Part shown: one piece after another, positions 17,481 through 26,144 of the stretch
Numbering within the stretch: the first letter of the stretch is position 1
Layout of the letters: each line of letters begins with the position of its first letter
Assembly: GCA_963788205.1 (NCBI GenBank)
Contig: CAWBGG010000005.1
Coordinates: forward strand, 124,001-188,000
Origin: CAVVMA01 sp963788205
GTDB taxonomy: Bacteria; Desulfobacterota; Binatia; Binatales; Binataceae
Reading direction: 5' to 3'
DNA: 64,000 nucleotides
Position numbers and translations under genes: made by a program
The notes under the pieces: generated by a model
What the model saw: only the letters and a program-made list of their open reading frames with translations
The model's database searches: none
What the model was told of the DNA's origin: nothing

Positions 17481-19061
17481 GTGCGCGTATTTCTGATTCA
17501 TGTCCGCGATCCCCAATTCTACTCCCTGCCCGCCGAGACCCGCGCGGACAACGGTAATATCCGCATCATGGGGTTCCCACCGATCGGAATCATGTCGCTT
17601 TCGTCGGTGCTCAAGCGCGCCGGGCACGAATGCGTCATGTTCGACCAGGCCAACCCCGAGACCCCCAACGAGACCATCATCGATCAAATCCGCAAGCAGC
17701 GGCCCGAGCTGATCGGACTGAGTTTTCTCAGCACCACCAGCTATCCGTACGCCAAGATTCTCGCGCGCCAGATCCGCGCCGCCGATTCCAGCGTCAAGAT
17801 CGCCTTCGGCGGTGTGTTCGCGACCCTCAACGCGACGCTGGTGAAGATTCAATGTCCTGAGATCGACTTTGTGTGCCGGGGCGACGGCGAGCAGTTGATT
17901 CTCGATCTTGTTGCGCAATACGAAGATCCGGTGGCAGTTGCGGGACTCACCTGGACCCGGGACGGCAAAGTAATGAACAATCCGACCCGGCCCGCCGAGC
18001 GTGATCTCGACCAGTGGCCGTTTCCTGACCGCGAGGGACTGGCGCTCGATTTCATCGAATCGATGCCGCTGGATGTACCTGCGGTGCTTTCGCTGGATCG
18101 CTTTACCACCATGCAGACCTCGCGCGGATGTCCGTGGCCGTGCGTCTTCTGCGACATACCGATTTTCAGCCAGGGCAAGTGGCGCTCGCGCGGCGCCGAG
18201 CACGTGGTGGCCGAGTTCAAGCATCTGCAGCAGCTCGGCTACGGCGCGGTCTACTTCGTCGACGATCATTTTTTGCTCCAACCCAAGCGGATCGAAGCGA
18301 TCTGCAACGGGATCGTCGAGAGCGGCGTGACCGTGCAATGGGGCTGCGAGGGGCGGGTCGATTCAGTCGCGCAGCATCTGTTTCCCGCGATGGCGAAGGC
18401 GCATTGCCGCACCATCATGTTTGGAATCGAAAGCGGCAGCCAGAAGGTCCTCGATCGGCTCAAGAAAGAGCAGACCCTCGAGGAGATCACGGCCGCGGTC
18501 GTCAACGCCAAGCGCGCGGGCATCGAGATCGTGCACGGCTTTTTTGCGGTCGGCAATCCCGATGAGACCGTGGAAGACTTGCGGGCTACTTTTGACTTCG
18601 CGGCGCGGCTTCCCCTCGATACCTTCAACTTCAACCGCCTGTGCGTCTATCGCGGCACGCCGCTGTGGCAGGAGTACATCGCGCGCGGGCTGGTCGATGA
18701 GGACCGGGACTGGTTCAAGTATTTCAAATGCTCGGAGATCGATCCCACTTGCCTTTCGGGCGAGGAGATCAACCGCGAGCGCGTTGCCGGGATGCGCCGG
18801 CTGCTGCTGTACAAGCTGACGCATTACCCAGTGCAGACGCTTCGCTTGCTGCGCCGCTTCGGGCGCCACATGCGGCTGCGCGATCTCCTCTATCTGATCG
18901 TCAAGCCCTTCATGGGCAAACGCAGCGGTCCGACCCCGGCCGAGACGATGTCGCGCGCGGTCGAACATCGCGAACTCAAGGATGCGGCCGCGGCCCTGAC
19001 CCAGGTCCCCGACCGGATGCTCGAAGAGGCCGTGCGGGCATCGAGCCCGCCGCCAAACTAA
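17481..19061 (+). CDS. B12-binding domain radical SAM protein
   Basis: 526 residues. N-terminal Rossmann-like cobalamin-binding domain (about 1-150: GFPPIGIMSLSSVLKRAG, QRPELIGLSFLSTTSY, IAFGGVFATL) without the DxHxxG cobalamin ligand motif, as in class B radical SAM methyltransferases and BchE-like enzymes. Radical SAM cluster SRGCPWPCVFCDIP (CxxxCxxC, about residues 215-225), then IMFGIESGSQKVL. GTG start at 17481 is fixed by GGAGG at 17471-17475. The substrate is unknown; the hopanoid HpnJ/HpnP and lipid-modifying relatives belong to this class. It faces an FAD oxidoreductase gene 190 bp downstream. Confidence 0.87.
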   Translation: MRVFLIHVRDPQFYSLPAETRADNGNIRIMGFPPIGIMSLSSVLKRAGHECVMFDQANPETPNETIIDQIRKQRPELIGLSFLSTTSYPYAKILARQIRAADSSVKIAFGGVFATLNATLVKIQCPEIDFVCRGDGEQLILDLVAQYEDPVAVAGLTWTRDGKVMNNPTRPAERDLDQWPFPDREGLALDFIESMPLDVPAVLSLDRFTTMQTSRGCPWPCVFCDIPIFSQGKWRSRGAEHVVAEFKHLQQLGYGAVYFVDDHFLLQPKRIEAICNGIVESGVTVQWGCEGRVDSVAQHLFPAMAKAHCRTIMFGIESGSQKVLDRLKKEQTLEEITAAVVNAKRAGIEIVHGFFAVGNPDETVEDLRATFDFAARLPLDTFNFNRLCVYRGTPLWQEYIARGLVDEDRDWFKYFKCSEIDPTCLSGEEINRERVAGMRRLLLYKLTHYPVQTLRLLRRFGRHMRLRDLLYLIVKPFMGKRSGPTPAETMSRAVEHRELKDAAAALTQVPDRMLEEAVRASSPPPN

Positions 19062-19251
19062 GCGCCGCACCACATTGGTCTCGTGGCGCAATCCAGTTCC
19101 GCACAATATAGCTCGCGCAAAGTCCATCGGCACGGGTTCTCGAGTTCTCTCACGCACTGCACGTCTCGCTCAGCTACGGTTTTCCACAAAATCTTCCGGT
19201 TAATACTTGAAAACCATAAGGTCTGGGAACAACAGTAATTAAGGTAGTCGC

Positions 19252-20676
19252 TTGCTCACAAATTCGGTTCCGATCAAATCGCCAGCACCCCGCGATCGCT
19301 TGAGTGCGCCTGGGGCGGGAAACGGGCGATCGCCGCTGACGATCCTGGGCGGCGGTCCGGCCGGTCTCGCGGTCGCATTCTATGCGAACCGGGCTGGTAT
19401 TCCGTTTGTCCTGTTCGAAAGATCCGCGGAGCTTGGCGGCTTGTGCCGGACGTTCAGATATGGCGCTCACTCCTACGACTCGGGAGCACATCGCTTTCAC
19501 GACCGCGATCCTGAAATAACCGCCGACGTTCGCCGCATCATGGGCGGCGAACTGGTGTCGGTAGATGCGCCGAGCCGGATCTACGATCGCGGCCGTTTCA
19601 TTGACTTTCCGCCGACTCCGCTCGACGTGATCTTCTCCGGGCTGCGTGTGCGCGAAGCCGTGAGCATCGGATTCGACGTGCTTCGCTCACGCTATCGAAA
19701 GCGCCCGATTCGCAGCTTCGCCGACATGGCCGTGGCGCAATTCGGCGAGACCCTGGCCAGGCGGATTCTGCTCAACTACTCGGAGAAACTCTGGGGCTTG
19801 CCCGCGGACCGTCTCTCCCCCGATGTCGCGACCCGGCGGTTGCAGGGGATGTCGCTCTCGTCGCTGTTGGTCGAATTATTCCTGCCCTCCCGCAAGACCC
19901 GCCACATCGACGGAACGTTTCTCTACCCGATTCATGGTTACGGACGGATCATCGAAAGGCTTCAAGAGACGCTGCCATCCGGCTCGGTCCGGACCGGATG
20001 CGAGGTGCAAGGATTTGACTGCGAACGAGGACGGATCCGGCGCATCCGCTTCAAGAGCGCTCCCGCTTTCGAACCGGCCGGCCGAATCGTATCGACCCTT
20101 CCGCTCACTGTGCTGGCGGGATTGCTCGGCGCTGAGCTGCCGGCAACGGCGCTGGCCGCGGCGCGGGAGCTACGCTTCCGCCAGATCCGCCTGTTTTTCA
20201 TTCGGCTCAAGCGGGCGCAGGTCTCGCCCAGCGCCTCGATATACATTCCAGACCACAAGTTCTGCGTCTCGCGGCTGTATGAGCCCAAGAACCGCTCGAA
20301 GGCGATGGCGCCGGAAGACGAGACCGCTCTGGTGGCAGAGGCGCCCTGCTTCGAGGGCGATTCCGTCTATGCGATGGACGCCGAAGATCTGGCTAATCGG
20401 GTCATCGGAGAACTTTCCGAACTGGGTATTATCAATCGCACCGAAGTAATCGAGTGGCGGCATCATATGCTGCGCAATGCATATCCGGTTTACTCACTGG
20501 ACTACGAGAAAGCGGTCGAAGTGATACGAAAGGATATTGCGGAAATAGGCAATCTCGACTTGCTAGGGCGTGGCGGTTTGTTCGTTTATACCCACCTGCA
20601 CGATCAAATGCGATTCGGCAAGGACTATGTAAAGGAACTGGCCGAAGCCCAGCCGGCCAGAGTCACCGCGGCCTGA
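19252..20676 (+). CDS. FAD-dependent amine-oxidase-fold oxidoreductase (protoporphyrinogen oxidase/UDP-galactopyranose mutase-like)
   Basis: 474 residues. An N-terminal dinucleotide-binding motif (TILGGGPAGLAVAFYANRAG, residues about 30-49) is followed by the flavin-binding continuation ERSAELGGLCRTF and a DSGAHRFHDRD segment typical of PPO/UGM-like FAD enzymes that act on membrane lipids, carotenoids or sugars. The start is TTG 19252, inferred from the frame. Its 3' end overlaps the convergent gene at 20663 by 14 bp. It may act with the radical SAM protein upstream, but the substrate is unknown. Confidence 0.78.
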   Translation: MLTNSVPIKSPAPRDRLSAPGAGNGRSPLTILGGGPAGLAVAFYANRAGIPFVLFERSAELGGLCRTFRYGAHSYDSGAHRFHDRDPEITADVRRIMGGELVSVDAPSRIYDRGRFIDFPPTPLDVIFSGLRVREAVSIGFDVLRSRYRKRPIRSFADMAVAQFGETLARRILLNYSEKLWGLPADRLSPDVATRRLQGMSLSSLLVELFLPSRKTRHIDGTFLYPIHGYGRIIERLQETLPSGSVRTGCEVQGFDCERGRIRRIRFKSAPAFEPAGRIVSTLPLTVLAGLLGAELPATALAAARELRFRQIRLFFIRLKRAQVSPSASIYIPDHKFCVSRLYEPKNRSKAMAPEDETALVAEAPCFEGDSVYAMDAEDLANRVIGELSELGIINRTEVIEWRHHMLRNAYPVYSLDYEKAVEVIRKDIAEIGNLDLLGRGGLFVYTHLHDQMRFGKDYVKELAEAQPARVTAA

Positions 20677-21484
20677 CCCGGCCATCGCCGAGTGCAAGCC
20701 ATCCCGCAATCGCGATCAGCAGCGTCAGCGCCATCACCGCTTCGACGGTCCAGATGCGGCGGACGAAAGTTTGGCCCGAGTTGCGCGCCTGCGCGACGCG
20801 CTGTTCAATGAGCTGAAGGAAGGAACCCCTGCTGCGCTTCGGGAGCCAGCGTATAGCCATCTCGCAGGGGAGCAAATCGAGGTTGAACTGTGGACTGGCG
20901 GGCGAAGGCGGACCGTCGGATCTGACCAGCCTCAGGTCGCGAAAGAAAGCCCTGCCAGGCGACTTCAATGCGCAATCGATTCTAACCCGCGGATACGAAG
21001 CAGGTACCTTGAAATAGACTTCGGTTCTGGTCCATTGAGCATACCGCTGCGGGTCGGTCTCGACTCCCCATAACTGGTTTGACTGGTCGATTCCGAGTTC
21101 GGCGGTTGTGGGAGTATCGGGAGCGAGGTCTTCGGTTCGGACCTCCGCACTCAACAGATACCATCCGGCGCTCAGGCTTAGGGCCTGAATCCAGCGATCC
21201 AGGCCATTCGCCTGTTCTGTGATCCTCAATTCCGCAGGTGCGCCAGGAGCATGGGACCACGAGAACCCGGTGGTATTGGACCCGGACCGCCCGTAAAGAG
21301 TGCGCTGAACCCAATCGGCCGGCGCAGTGCCGGCACCCTGAGAAAGGTCGCCGTTAGGCAGAAGATTGTCGGCGGCAGCGCATCGCACCGGAGTATGGAG
21401 TGCGGCCAGCAACGCCAGCAGTGCTGCGAACCGGCGCCACGCCAGCCCGGCGGCTGGGATATCGTGCGAATTCAACGAAGCCAT
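20663..21484 (-). CDS. Exported, C-terminally membrane-anchored protein with a carbohydrate-binding-like domain
   Basis: 273 residues from ATG 21484. Signal peptide (FAALLALLAALHTPVRCAAA), then a beta-sandwich-like domain starting NLLPNGDLSQG with repeated aromatic strands (GWYLLSAEVRTEDLAPDT, YAQWTRTEVYFKVPASY), as seen in CBM-type or jelly-roll sugar-binding modules. The end is a single membrane helix (VEAVMALTLLIAIAGWLAL) with a short basic tail. The start overlaps the stop of the PMT-family glycosyltransferase gene by 13 bp, so the two are probably one unit. No specific family recognised. Confidence 0.6.
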   Translation of the reverse strand: MASLNSHDIPAAGLAWRRFAALLALLAALHTPVRCAAADNLLPNGDLSQGAGTAPADWVQRTLYGRSGSNTTGFSWSHAPGAPAELRITEQANGLDRWIQALSLSAGWYLLSAEVRTEDLAPDTPTTAELGIDQSNQLWGVETDPQRYAQWTRTEVYFKVPASYPRVRIDCALKSPGRAFFRDLRLVRSDGPPSPASPQFNLDLLPCEMAIRWLPKRSRGSFLQLIEQRVAQARNSGQTFVRRIWTVEAVMALTLLIAIAGWLALGDGRVRPR

Positions 21485-23019
21485 CGCTCCAGGCCGGGTG
21501 CGTACCACCAAAGCCTTCGCTGCAATTCGGCCAAGGGCACTATCTGTCCGGTCTCGATCGGAAACAGGTAGACGAACAGGAGAATCGCGGCACAGATGAA
21601 GGTCGCGGCGGCGAATCTGCCCGCGTAGAGCGCGCCGCGCCGCAGCGACAATGCGTAGCCGGCGCCGATCGCGACCGCAGCAACTGGGGCGAGCATCCGT
21701 AAGCCCAGCACGAGCGCTGGTAGAACGCAGATCATCAACCCGATTTGCTCCCATCGCCGCGCCCTGCCCTGCCAGCATTCGGCCACGACAGCGCCGACGG
21801 CGAGGAACCCCACATATACCGATGACATGTAGTGATAGAGAAACTTGAAGCGGAAAATCGGCAGCCACATGGCCAGGTAGACGATGTAAGCAATCAGCAG
21901 AAAGGTCCGCGGGACGCTTCGGGTGGTGAGCGCCTGAGCGGCGAAAATCACCATCGACAGCACGATCCCCCACCATACGACGGGATTGCCGAGGCCCAGG
22001 ATCAGCAGCCGGTCTGGCTCGAAAAATTTGTGGTTCCAGTAGACCAGCGGCCGGAGCATCAGCGGCCAGGTCCACATCGGCGATGACAAATTCGAGGTCG
22101 TCGGCAGAGCGCGGTTGACGGTGACCGACCATCCGGCGAAGGCAAAATAATCACCAAGCCCTTGCCACCAGCCAAACCAGTAATTCGGAAAGAATATGCA
22201 CAGATAGATGAATGCGCTGATGCCGCCGACCAGGGCCAACGCGGCCGCGGCCGGGGCCATCGTGGCGGAAGTCAAACGCCGCGGAAACGAACCGGTTTCC
22301 GACTGGCGTCCGGCAATGTCGAAGATCAGGAAGCCGGCAACCAACGTGGCAGTCACCATCGGAATGAGAAATTTGGATCCCAGGCAAAGGCCGAGACTGA
22401 CTCCCAGCCACACCAGCGCGCGGCGCTGTGATATCGGATTGGACTGCTGCGAATATCGAAACAGCATCAGGAACGCCCAGGCCGCGAACGTAATGTGGAA
22501 GATTTCCATGATCGCGAACCGGGAATCGACCAGGAACAGACCGTCGCACAACACAAACAAAGCGGCGAGTGCCCCGGCCAGACGCGAGCCGAACATCCGG
22601 CGTCCAACCAGAAATGTGATTCCCACCAGCGCGCTGCCGCAGGCGGCGTTCGCGACTCGCCATCCCCACGGAACATCACCTAAGAGCCAGATGCCCAGGG
22701 CGATCAGGTGTGTGGCCAGAGGCGGATGGTAGTCGAAAACCGGGATGGAGTTGAGGAAATCATGGGCCTGCCCAACCATGATTACCTCATCGAAGACCGG
22801 CGTGGGGGGCCATGCTAGCCGCCAGAAGCGGGTGAAGATCGCGCCCGCCATCAGCGCGCATAGAAGCGCGCTATCGGCCAGGAGCCAGTCGGGCGCGGCC
22901 ACGCCGTCGGTCAAAATGCAGGCGCGACGTTCCCCCTTCCCTACCTGGAAAGGGGTCAGGGAGACAGGTGATTCGGACAACGCCGGCTCCCTCAGTCGGG
23001 GAGCAGTTCGGTGTTCCAA
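21472..23019 (-). CDS. PMT/ArnT-family (GT39-like) membrane glycosyltransferase
   Basis: 515 residues with about ten or more hydrophobic helices from residue ~50 on. The first loop has FDEVIMVGQAHDFL, whose Asp-Glu pair is the catalytic/metal motif of PMT-type enzymes that use polyprenyl-phosphate sugars. Further family hallmarks are FDYHPPLATHLIALG and RFAIMEIFHI. The sugar acceptor faces the periplasm. The predicted start overlaps the 3' end of the HNH gene by 28 bp; a later non-ATG start is possible. The following gene encodes a membrane-anchored sugar-binding-like protein. Confidence 0.82.
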   Translation of the reverse strand: MEHRTAPRLREPALSESPVSLTPFQVGKGERRACILTDGVAAPDWLLADSALLCALMAGAIFTRFWRLAWPPTPVFDEVIMVGQAHDFLNSIPVFDYHPPLATHLIALGIWLLGDVPWGWRVANAACGSALVGITFLVGRRMFGSRLAGALAALFVLCDGLFLVDSRFAIMEIFHITFAAWAFLMLFRYSQQSNPISQRRALVWLGVSLGLCLGSKFLIPMVTATLVAGFLIFDIAGRQSETGSFPRRLTSATMAPAAAALALVGGISAFIYLCIFFPNYWFGWWQGLGDYFAFAGWSVTVNRALPTTSNLSSPMWTWPLMLRPLVYWNHKFFEPDRLLILGLGNPVVWWGIVLSMVIFAAQALTTRSVPRTFLLIAYIVYLAMWLPIFRFKFLYHYMSSVYVGFLAVGAVVAECWQGRARRWEQIGLMICVLPALVLGLRMLAPVAAVAIGAGYALSLRRGALYAGRFAAATFICAAILLFVYLFPIETGQIVPLAELQRRLWWYAPGLERWLR

Positions 23020-23639
23020 TACGCGCTATCGACCGCGGTGAGAAACGGCATCCACTCGCTGTAGCGCCGCAGGCTGAACATCTCGGAGCTGAACGGCGTC
23101 CACTCCGGACGCCGCGGCCTGCGCACCAGATGCATTCCGGCCTCTTCGGGAGTGCGACCGCCCTTGCGGCGATTGCAGCTATGACAGGAACAAACGATGT
23201 TCTCCCAAGTGGACAATCCGCCCCGCGATCGCGGCACCACGTGATCGAGGTTCAAATCGGTGCGCGAGGAGTGCCGCCCGCAGTACTGGCAAGTGTTGCC
23301 ATCACGGGCAAAGATGTTGAAGCGCGAGAAGCGCACGTGCCGCTTGGGTATGCGCTCATACGCAATCAGCAGCAGCACCCGCGGCACGCGAATTACGCCG
23401 CCGATAATTCCGACCCGCTCATGGTGCAGATCGATAGCGAGGTCGCGCCACGAATCGAAGTCAAAGGTGCGGTACTGCTCGTCGACCGCGCGCGCCACGC
23501 CCTGGTAGAGCAACGCAAAGGCGCGCTTGACGGAAGTCACGTGCACAGGCAAATAGGACCGGTTGAGGACCAGCACCTTGCTGTTGAGCAAAGCGGTACC
23601 CCTAGCCTGGCCCGGGAGCGTGGTCACGGCGGCGGACAT
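22992..23639 (-). CDS. HNH endonuclease
   Basis: 215 residues. The N-terminal half is a conserved family extension (LVLNRSYLPVHVTSVKRAFALLYQGVARAV). The HNH nuclease lies in the C-terminal half: zinc Cys pairs CQYCG and CHSCN flank LNLDHVVPRSRGG and WENIVCSC, with the catalytic His in LDHV and Asn in WENIV. Typical stand-alone bacterial HNH protein of unknown target. No inverted repeats or intron/intein boundaries are evident around it. Confidence 0.88.
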   Translation of the reverse strand: MSAAVTTLPGQARGTALLNSKVLVLNRSYLPVHVTSVKRAFALLYQGVARAVDEQYRTFDFDSWRDLAIDLHHERVGIIGGVIRVPRVLLLIAYERIPKRHVRFSRFNIFARDGNTCQYCGRHSSRTDLNLDHVVPRSRGGLSTWENIVCSCHSCNRRKGGRTPEEAGMHLVRRPRRPEWTPFSSEMFSLRRYSEWMPFLTAVDSAYWNTELLPD

Positions 23640-23729
23640 ACGAGAAAACGACTATCGGCTGCCATTCAGCAAGTCAAGAACGGATGGGACTAAACCCGCG
23701 TAAATCCGGCGCTTTCGAGCCATGAAGGT

Positions 23730-23760
23730 TTGCCTTGCACTCACGATTTTAGCTTAATAT
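23730..23760 (+). promoter_or_regulatory. Possible promoter upstream of the RNase G gene
   Basis: The intergenic region 23640-23926 (287 bp) is relatively AT-rich here. A TAATAT at 23755-23760 is a good -10; the candidate -35, TTGCCT at 23730, lies 19 bp upstream, longer than ideal. Another TTGCAC at 23735 is 14 bp away. Weak call; the 5' leader to the gene would be about 160 nt. Confidence 0.3.
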
Positions 23761-23926
23761 GATCGCGGCAAGTGAATTTCCGCACCGATGCGAGCGAGCG
23801 CGAACTCACCACCCGCCCTCAAGGCCGGCCCCGATTGTCAATCAAAGATGAATTGCTCTGCCGCGCGGTTCTGAGCGTATCCGCCAGACCAGATCCTTCA
23901 GCCGCGATGTCCGGAGGGGCTTGCGC

Positions 23927-25576
23927 GTGAAGCGCGAAATCATAATCAACGTCTCGCCGCTCGAAGTCAGGCTTGCGCTGCTCGAGGACGGTTCGCTCGC
24001 CGAGTTCCATCTGGAGCGTGGCGAGCAGCGCGGGCTGGCCGGCAACATCTACAAGGGACGCGTCACGCGCGTGCTGCCGGGGATGCAGGCTGCGTTCGTC
24101 GATATCGGGCTCGAAAAGGCCGGCTTTCTGCACGTCTCGGATTTTCGCGACGAGATCGAAGCGATGGGCGCGGTCGCGGAAGATATCGGTGAGGGGGATA
24201 TCAGCGAAGAGGACGTAGAAAGCGAGCGAGTCGGCGCCCCCGAGCTGGCGATGCCGACGGCCGAGGACGGCGCTGCGCCGGACGCCGAGGCCGATGCGGC
24301 GCAGCAGCCATCGGGGGGACGCTCGCGCCGGCGCCGCCGGCGCAGCGCGCCGCGCAAGAGCCTGCCTATCGAACAGCAGTTGCGCCGGGGCCAGGAGATC
24401 ATCGTTCAAATCGCCAAGGAGCCGATCGGCGGCAAGGGCGCGCGGCTCACCTCCCAGGTCTCGATCCCGGGGCGCCATCTGGTCTACACCCCGACCGGCA
24501 ACCGGCTGGGAATTTCGCGGCGGATCGAAAGCGCCGAGGAGCGCGCGCGCTTGCGCGCCGCGGTCATTGAGCTCAGGCCGCCGCAGGGCGGCTTTATCGT
24601 GCGCACCGCGTGCGAGGGCGTGAGCCGGCGCGAAATCCAGCAGGACATCAACTTTCTCACCAAGCTCTGGCACACGATCGTGAAAAAGAGCGAGCGCAGC
24701 GGCCCCGCCTCGCTGCTCTACAGCGATCTCGATCTGCCCCTGCGCGCGGTACGCGACCTGTTCTCCAGCGAAATCGAGCGGCTGTGGTGCGACGACCGCG
24801 CCACTTACGATCGCATCGCCGAGTTCGTCCAGAGCTACATGCCGCGCCTGCGCTCGCGCCTGTCGGCCTATGACAGCGACGAGCCGCTCTTTGATCGTTT
24901 CAAGATCGAGCCGCAGATCATGCGCGCGCTGGAGCGCAAGGTATGGCTCAAGTCGGGGGGGTACCTGGTCTTCGATCAGGCCGAGGCGCTGACCGCGATT
25001 GACGTCAACACCGGCCGCTTCGTCGGCAAGCGCAGCCAGGACGAGACCGTGCTCAAGACCAACCTCGAAGCGGTTGAGGAGGTCGTGCGCCAACTGCGGT
25101 TGCGCAATATCGGCGGGATTATAATCGTGGATCTCATCGATATGGAACGTGAGGCCGATCGCAAACGGGTCAGCGAGGCGCTCAGCCAGGCACTTAAGCG
25201 CGACAAGGCGCGGACCAGCACGCTCAAGATTTCCGAACTGGGGCTGGTCCAGATGACGCGCAAGCGCACTCGCGAAAGCTTGGGACAACTGCTCACCGAG
25301 CCGTGCCCGGGATGCCTCGGGACCGGCGCGGTCAAGTCGGTCGCGACGCTGGCCGCAGAGGTCTTGCGCGGGATCCATCGCGAGGCGCTCCGCCAGCACG
25401 CCAGCGACATGATCGTGGTGAAGCTCAGCTCCGAGGTCGCGCGCTATCTCTACGGCGCCGGCGCGGGCGCGCTCGACGCACTCGAAAAGCGCCTGGGGCT
25501 CAAGATCGTCCTGCGCTCCAAAGACGGGCTGGGACCCGGCGCCTTCGAGCTCAGCCAGGCCCCCGCTGCCGCCTGA
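23927..25576 (+). CDS. rng: Ribonuclease E/G family protein (RNase G type)
   Basis: 549 residues. S1 RNA-binding domain (about 35-125) interrupted by an acidic then Arg-rich segment (about residues 80-145, including GRSRRRRRRSAPRK). The catalytic RNase E/G domain follows: FDQAEALTAIDVNTGRFVGK and NIGGIIIVDLIDM provide the metal-binding Asp residues, and EPCPGCLGTG is the zinc-link Cys pair. Length fits RNase G rather than the long RNase E. GTG 23927 is chosen over TTG 23921, because GGAGG (23913-23917) is then nine bases upstream instead of three. Processes 16S rRNA and degrades mRNA. Confidence 0.93.
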   Translation: MKREIIINVSPLEVRLALLEDGSLAEFHLERGEQRGLAGNIYKGRVTRVLPGMQAAFVDIGLEKAGFLHVSDFRDEIEAMGAVAEDIGEGDISEEDVESERVGAPELAMPTAEDGAAPDAEADAAQQPSGGRSRRRRRRSAPRKSLPIEQQLRRGQEIIVQIAKEPIGGKGARLTSQVSIPGRHLVYTPTGNRLGISRRIESAEERARLRAAVIELRPPQGGFIVRTACEGVSRREIQQDINFLTKLWHTIVKKSERSGPASLLYSDLDLPLRAVRDLFSSEIERLWCDDRATYDRIAEFVQSYMPRLRSRLSAYDSDEPLFDRFKIEPQIMRALERKVWLKSGGYLVFDQAEALTAIDVNTGRFVGKRSQDETVLKTNLEAVEEVVRQLRLRNIGGIIIVDLIDMEREADRKRVSEALSQALKRDKARTSTLKISELGLVQMTRKRTRESLGQLLTEPCPGCLGTGAVKSVATLAAEVLRGIHREALRQHASDMIVVKLSSEVARYLYGAGAGALDALEKRLGLKIVLRSKDGLGPGAFELSQAPAAA

Positions 25577-25608
25577 GCGCTCGCCGGCCTCAAGATCGCG
25601 CCGCTTCT

Positions 25609-26001
25609 CTACTTTTGCCCCGCCGCCTTCGCAACCGCCACTCCCGTCTGCAATTGTGAAATCGCCTTGTTGATTGCATCGCCTGCCGGACCGCTATGGC
25701 CCTGCTTCAATTGTGCAATCGCGCGGTCCATTAAATGCAGCGCCCGTTCGCGATGGCCCTGGTAGTGCTCGCCCGCTTCAGTGTTCACCGCATGCCTGAC
25801 CTGCTGCAACTGGGTGATAGTCTGCGCGGCCGTTTGAGTGCTCAACTGGGCTCCGATCTGCTGCAACTGGGTGATAGCCTGGGTCATGACTGGGAACCGG
25901 TCCTGCTGCTCCATCCCCTGGGCCGTCGAAACGCCCCCTGACAACGCAATCGCACCACAGATCAACACCGCTCCCAATGCTGCCGCAACTAATTTTCTCA
26001 C
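25609..26001 (-). CDS. Small exported helical protein of unknown function
   Basis: 130 residues from GTG 26001, chosen because AGAGGAGAAGG lies just upstream and the signal peptide MRKLVAAALGAVLICGAIALS then starts at residue 1. The mature part is Gln-rich and helical with a 19-residue internal duplication (ITQLQQIGAQLSTQTAAQT then ITQLQQVRHAV) and no cysteine. It resembles small periplasmic coiled-coil proteins, but no family is recognised. Confidence 0.6.
   Translation of the reverse strand: MRKLVAAALGAVLICGAIALSGGVSTAQGMEQQDRFPVMTQAITQLQQIGAQLSTQTAAQTITQLQQVRHAVNTEAGEHYQGHRERALHLMDRAIAQLKQGHSGPAGDAINKAISQLQTGVAVAKAAGQK
25801..25877. repeat. 20-bp direct repeat inside the exported-protein gene
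   Basis: CTGCTGCAACTGGGTGATAG occurs at 25801-25820 and 25858-25877, 57 bp (19 codons) apart, so the duplication keeps the frame and encodes the ITQLQQ motif twice. Confidence 0.9.
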
Positions 26002-26144
26002 AAGCCTTCTCCTCTTTAGCAGTCCGTGCTTCGCCCCGTATTCTTCAGTCCGGAAGGTCGGAATGACACTAGTCAAAACATAATTGACGCGGGCGATCAA
26101 TTGCTATTCGGCACACGCGAGCCGGCTTCAGAGGCGCAAAGCAG

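Noticed and set aside
21485..22132. Upstream extension of the carbohydrate-binding-like gene
   Set aside because: The extension is Arg/Pro-rich, out of frame with the PMT gene that fills this region, and the signal peptide begins at ATG 21484.
23819..25399. 526-codon open frame on the minus strand opposite the RNase G gene
   Set aside because: It is the antisense shadow of a strongly conserved gene, rich in Leu/Asp/Arg with no family motif; high GC keeps the reverse frame open.
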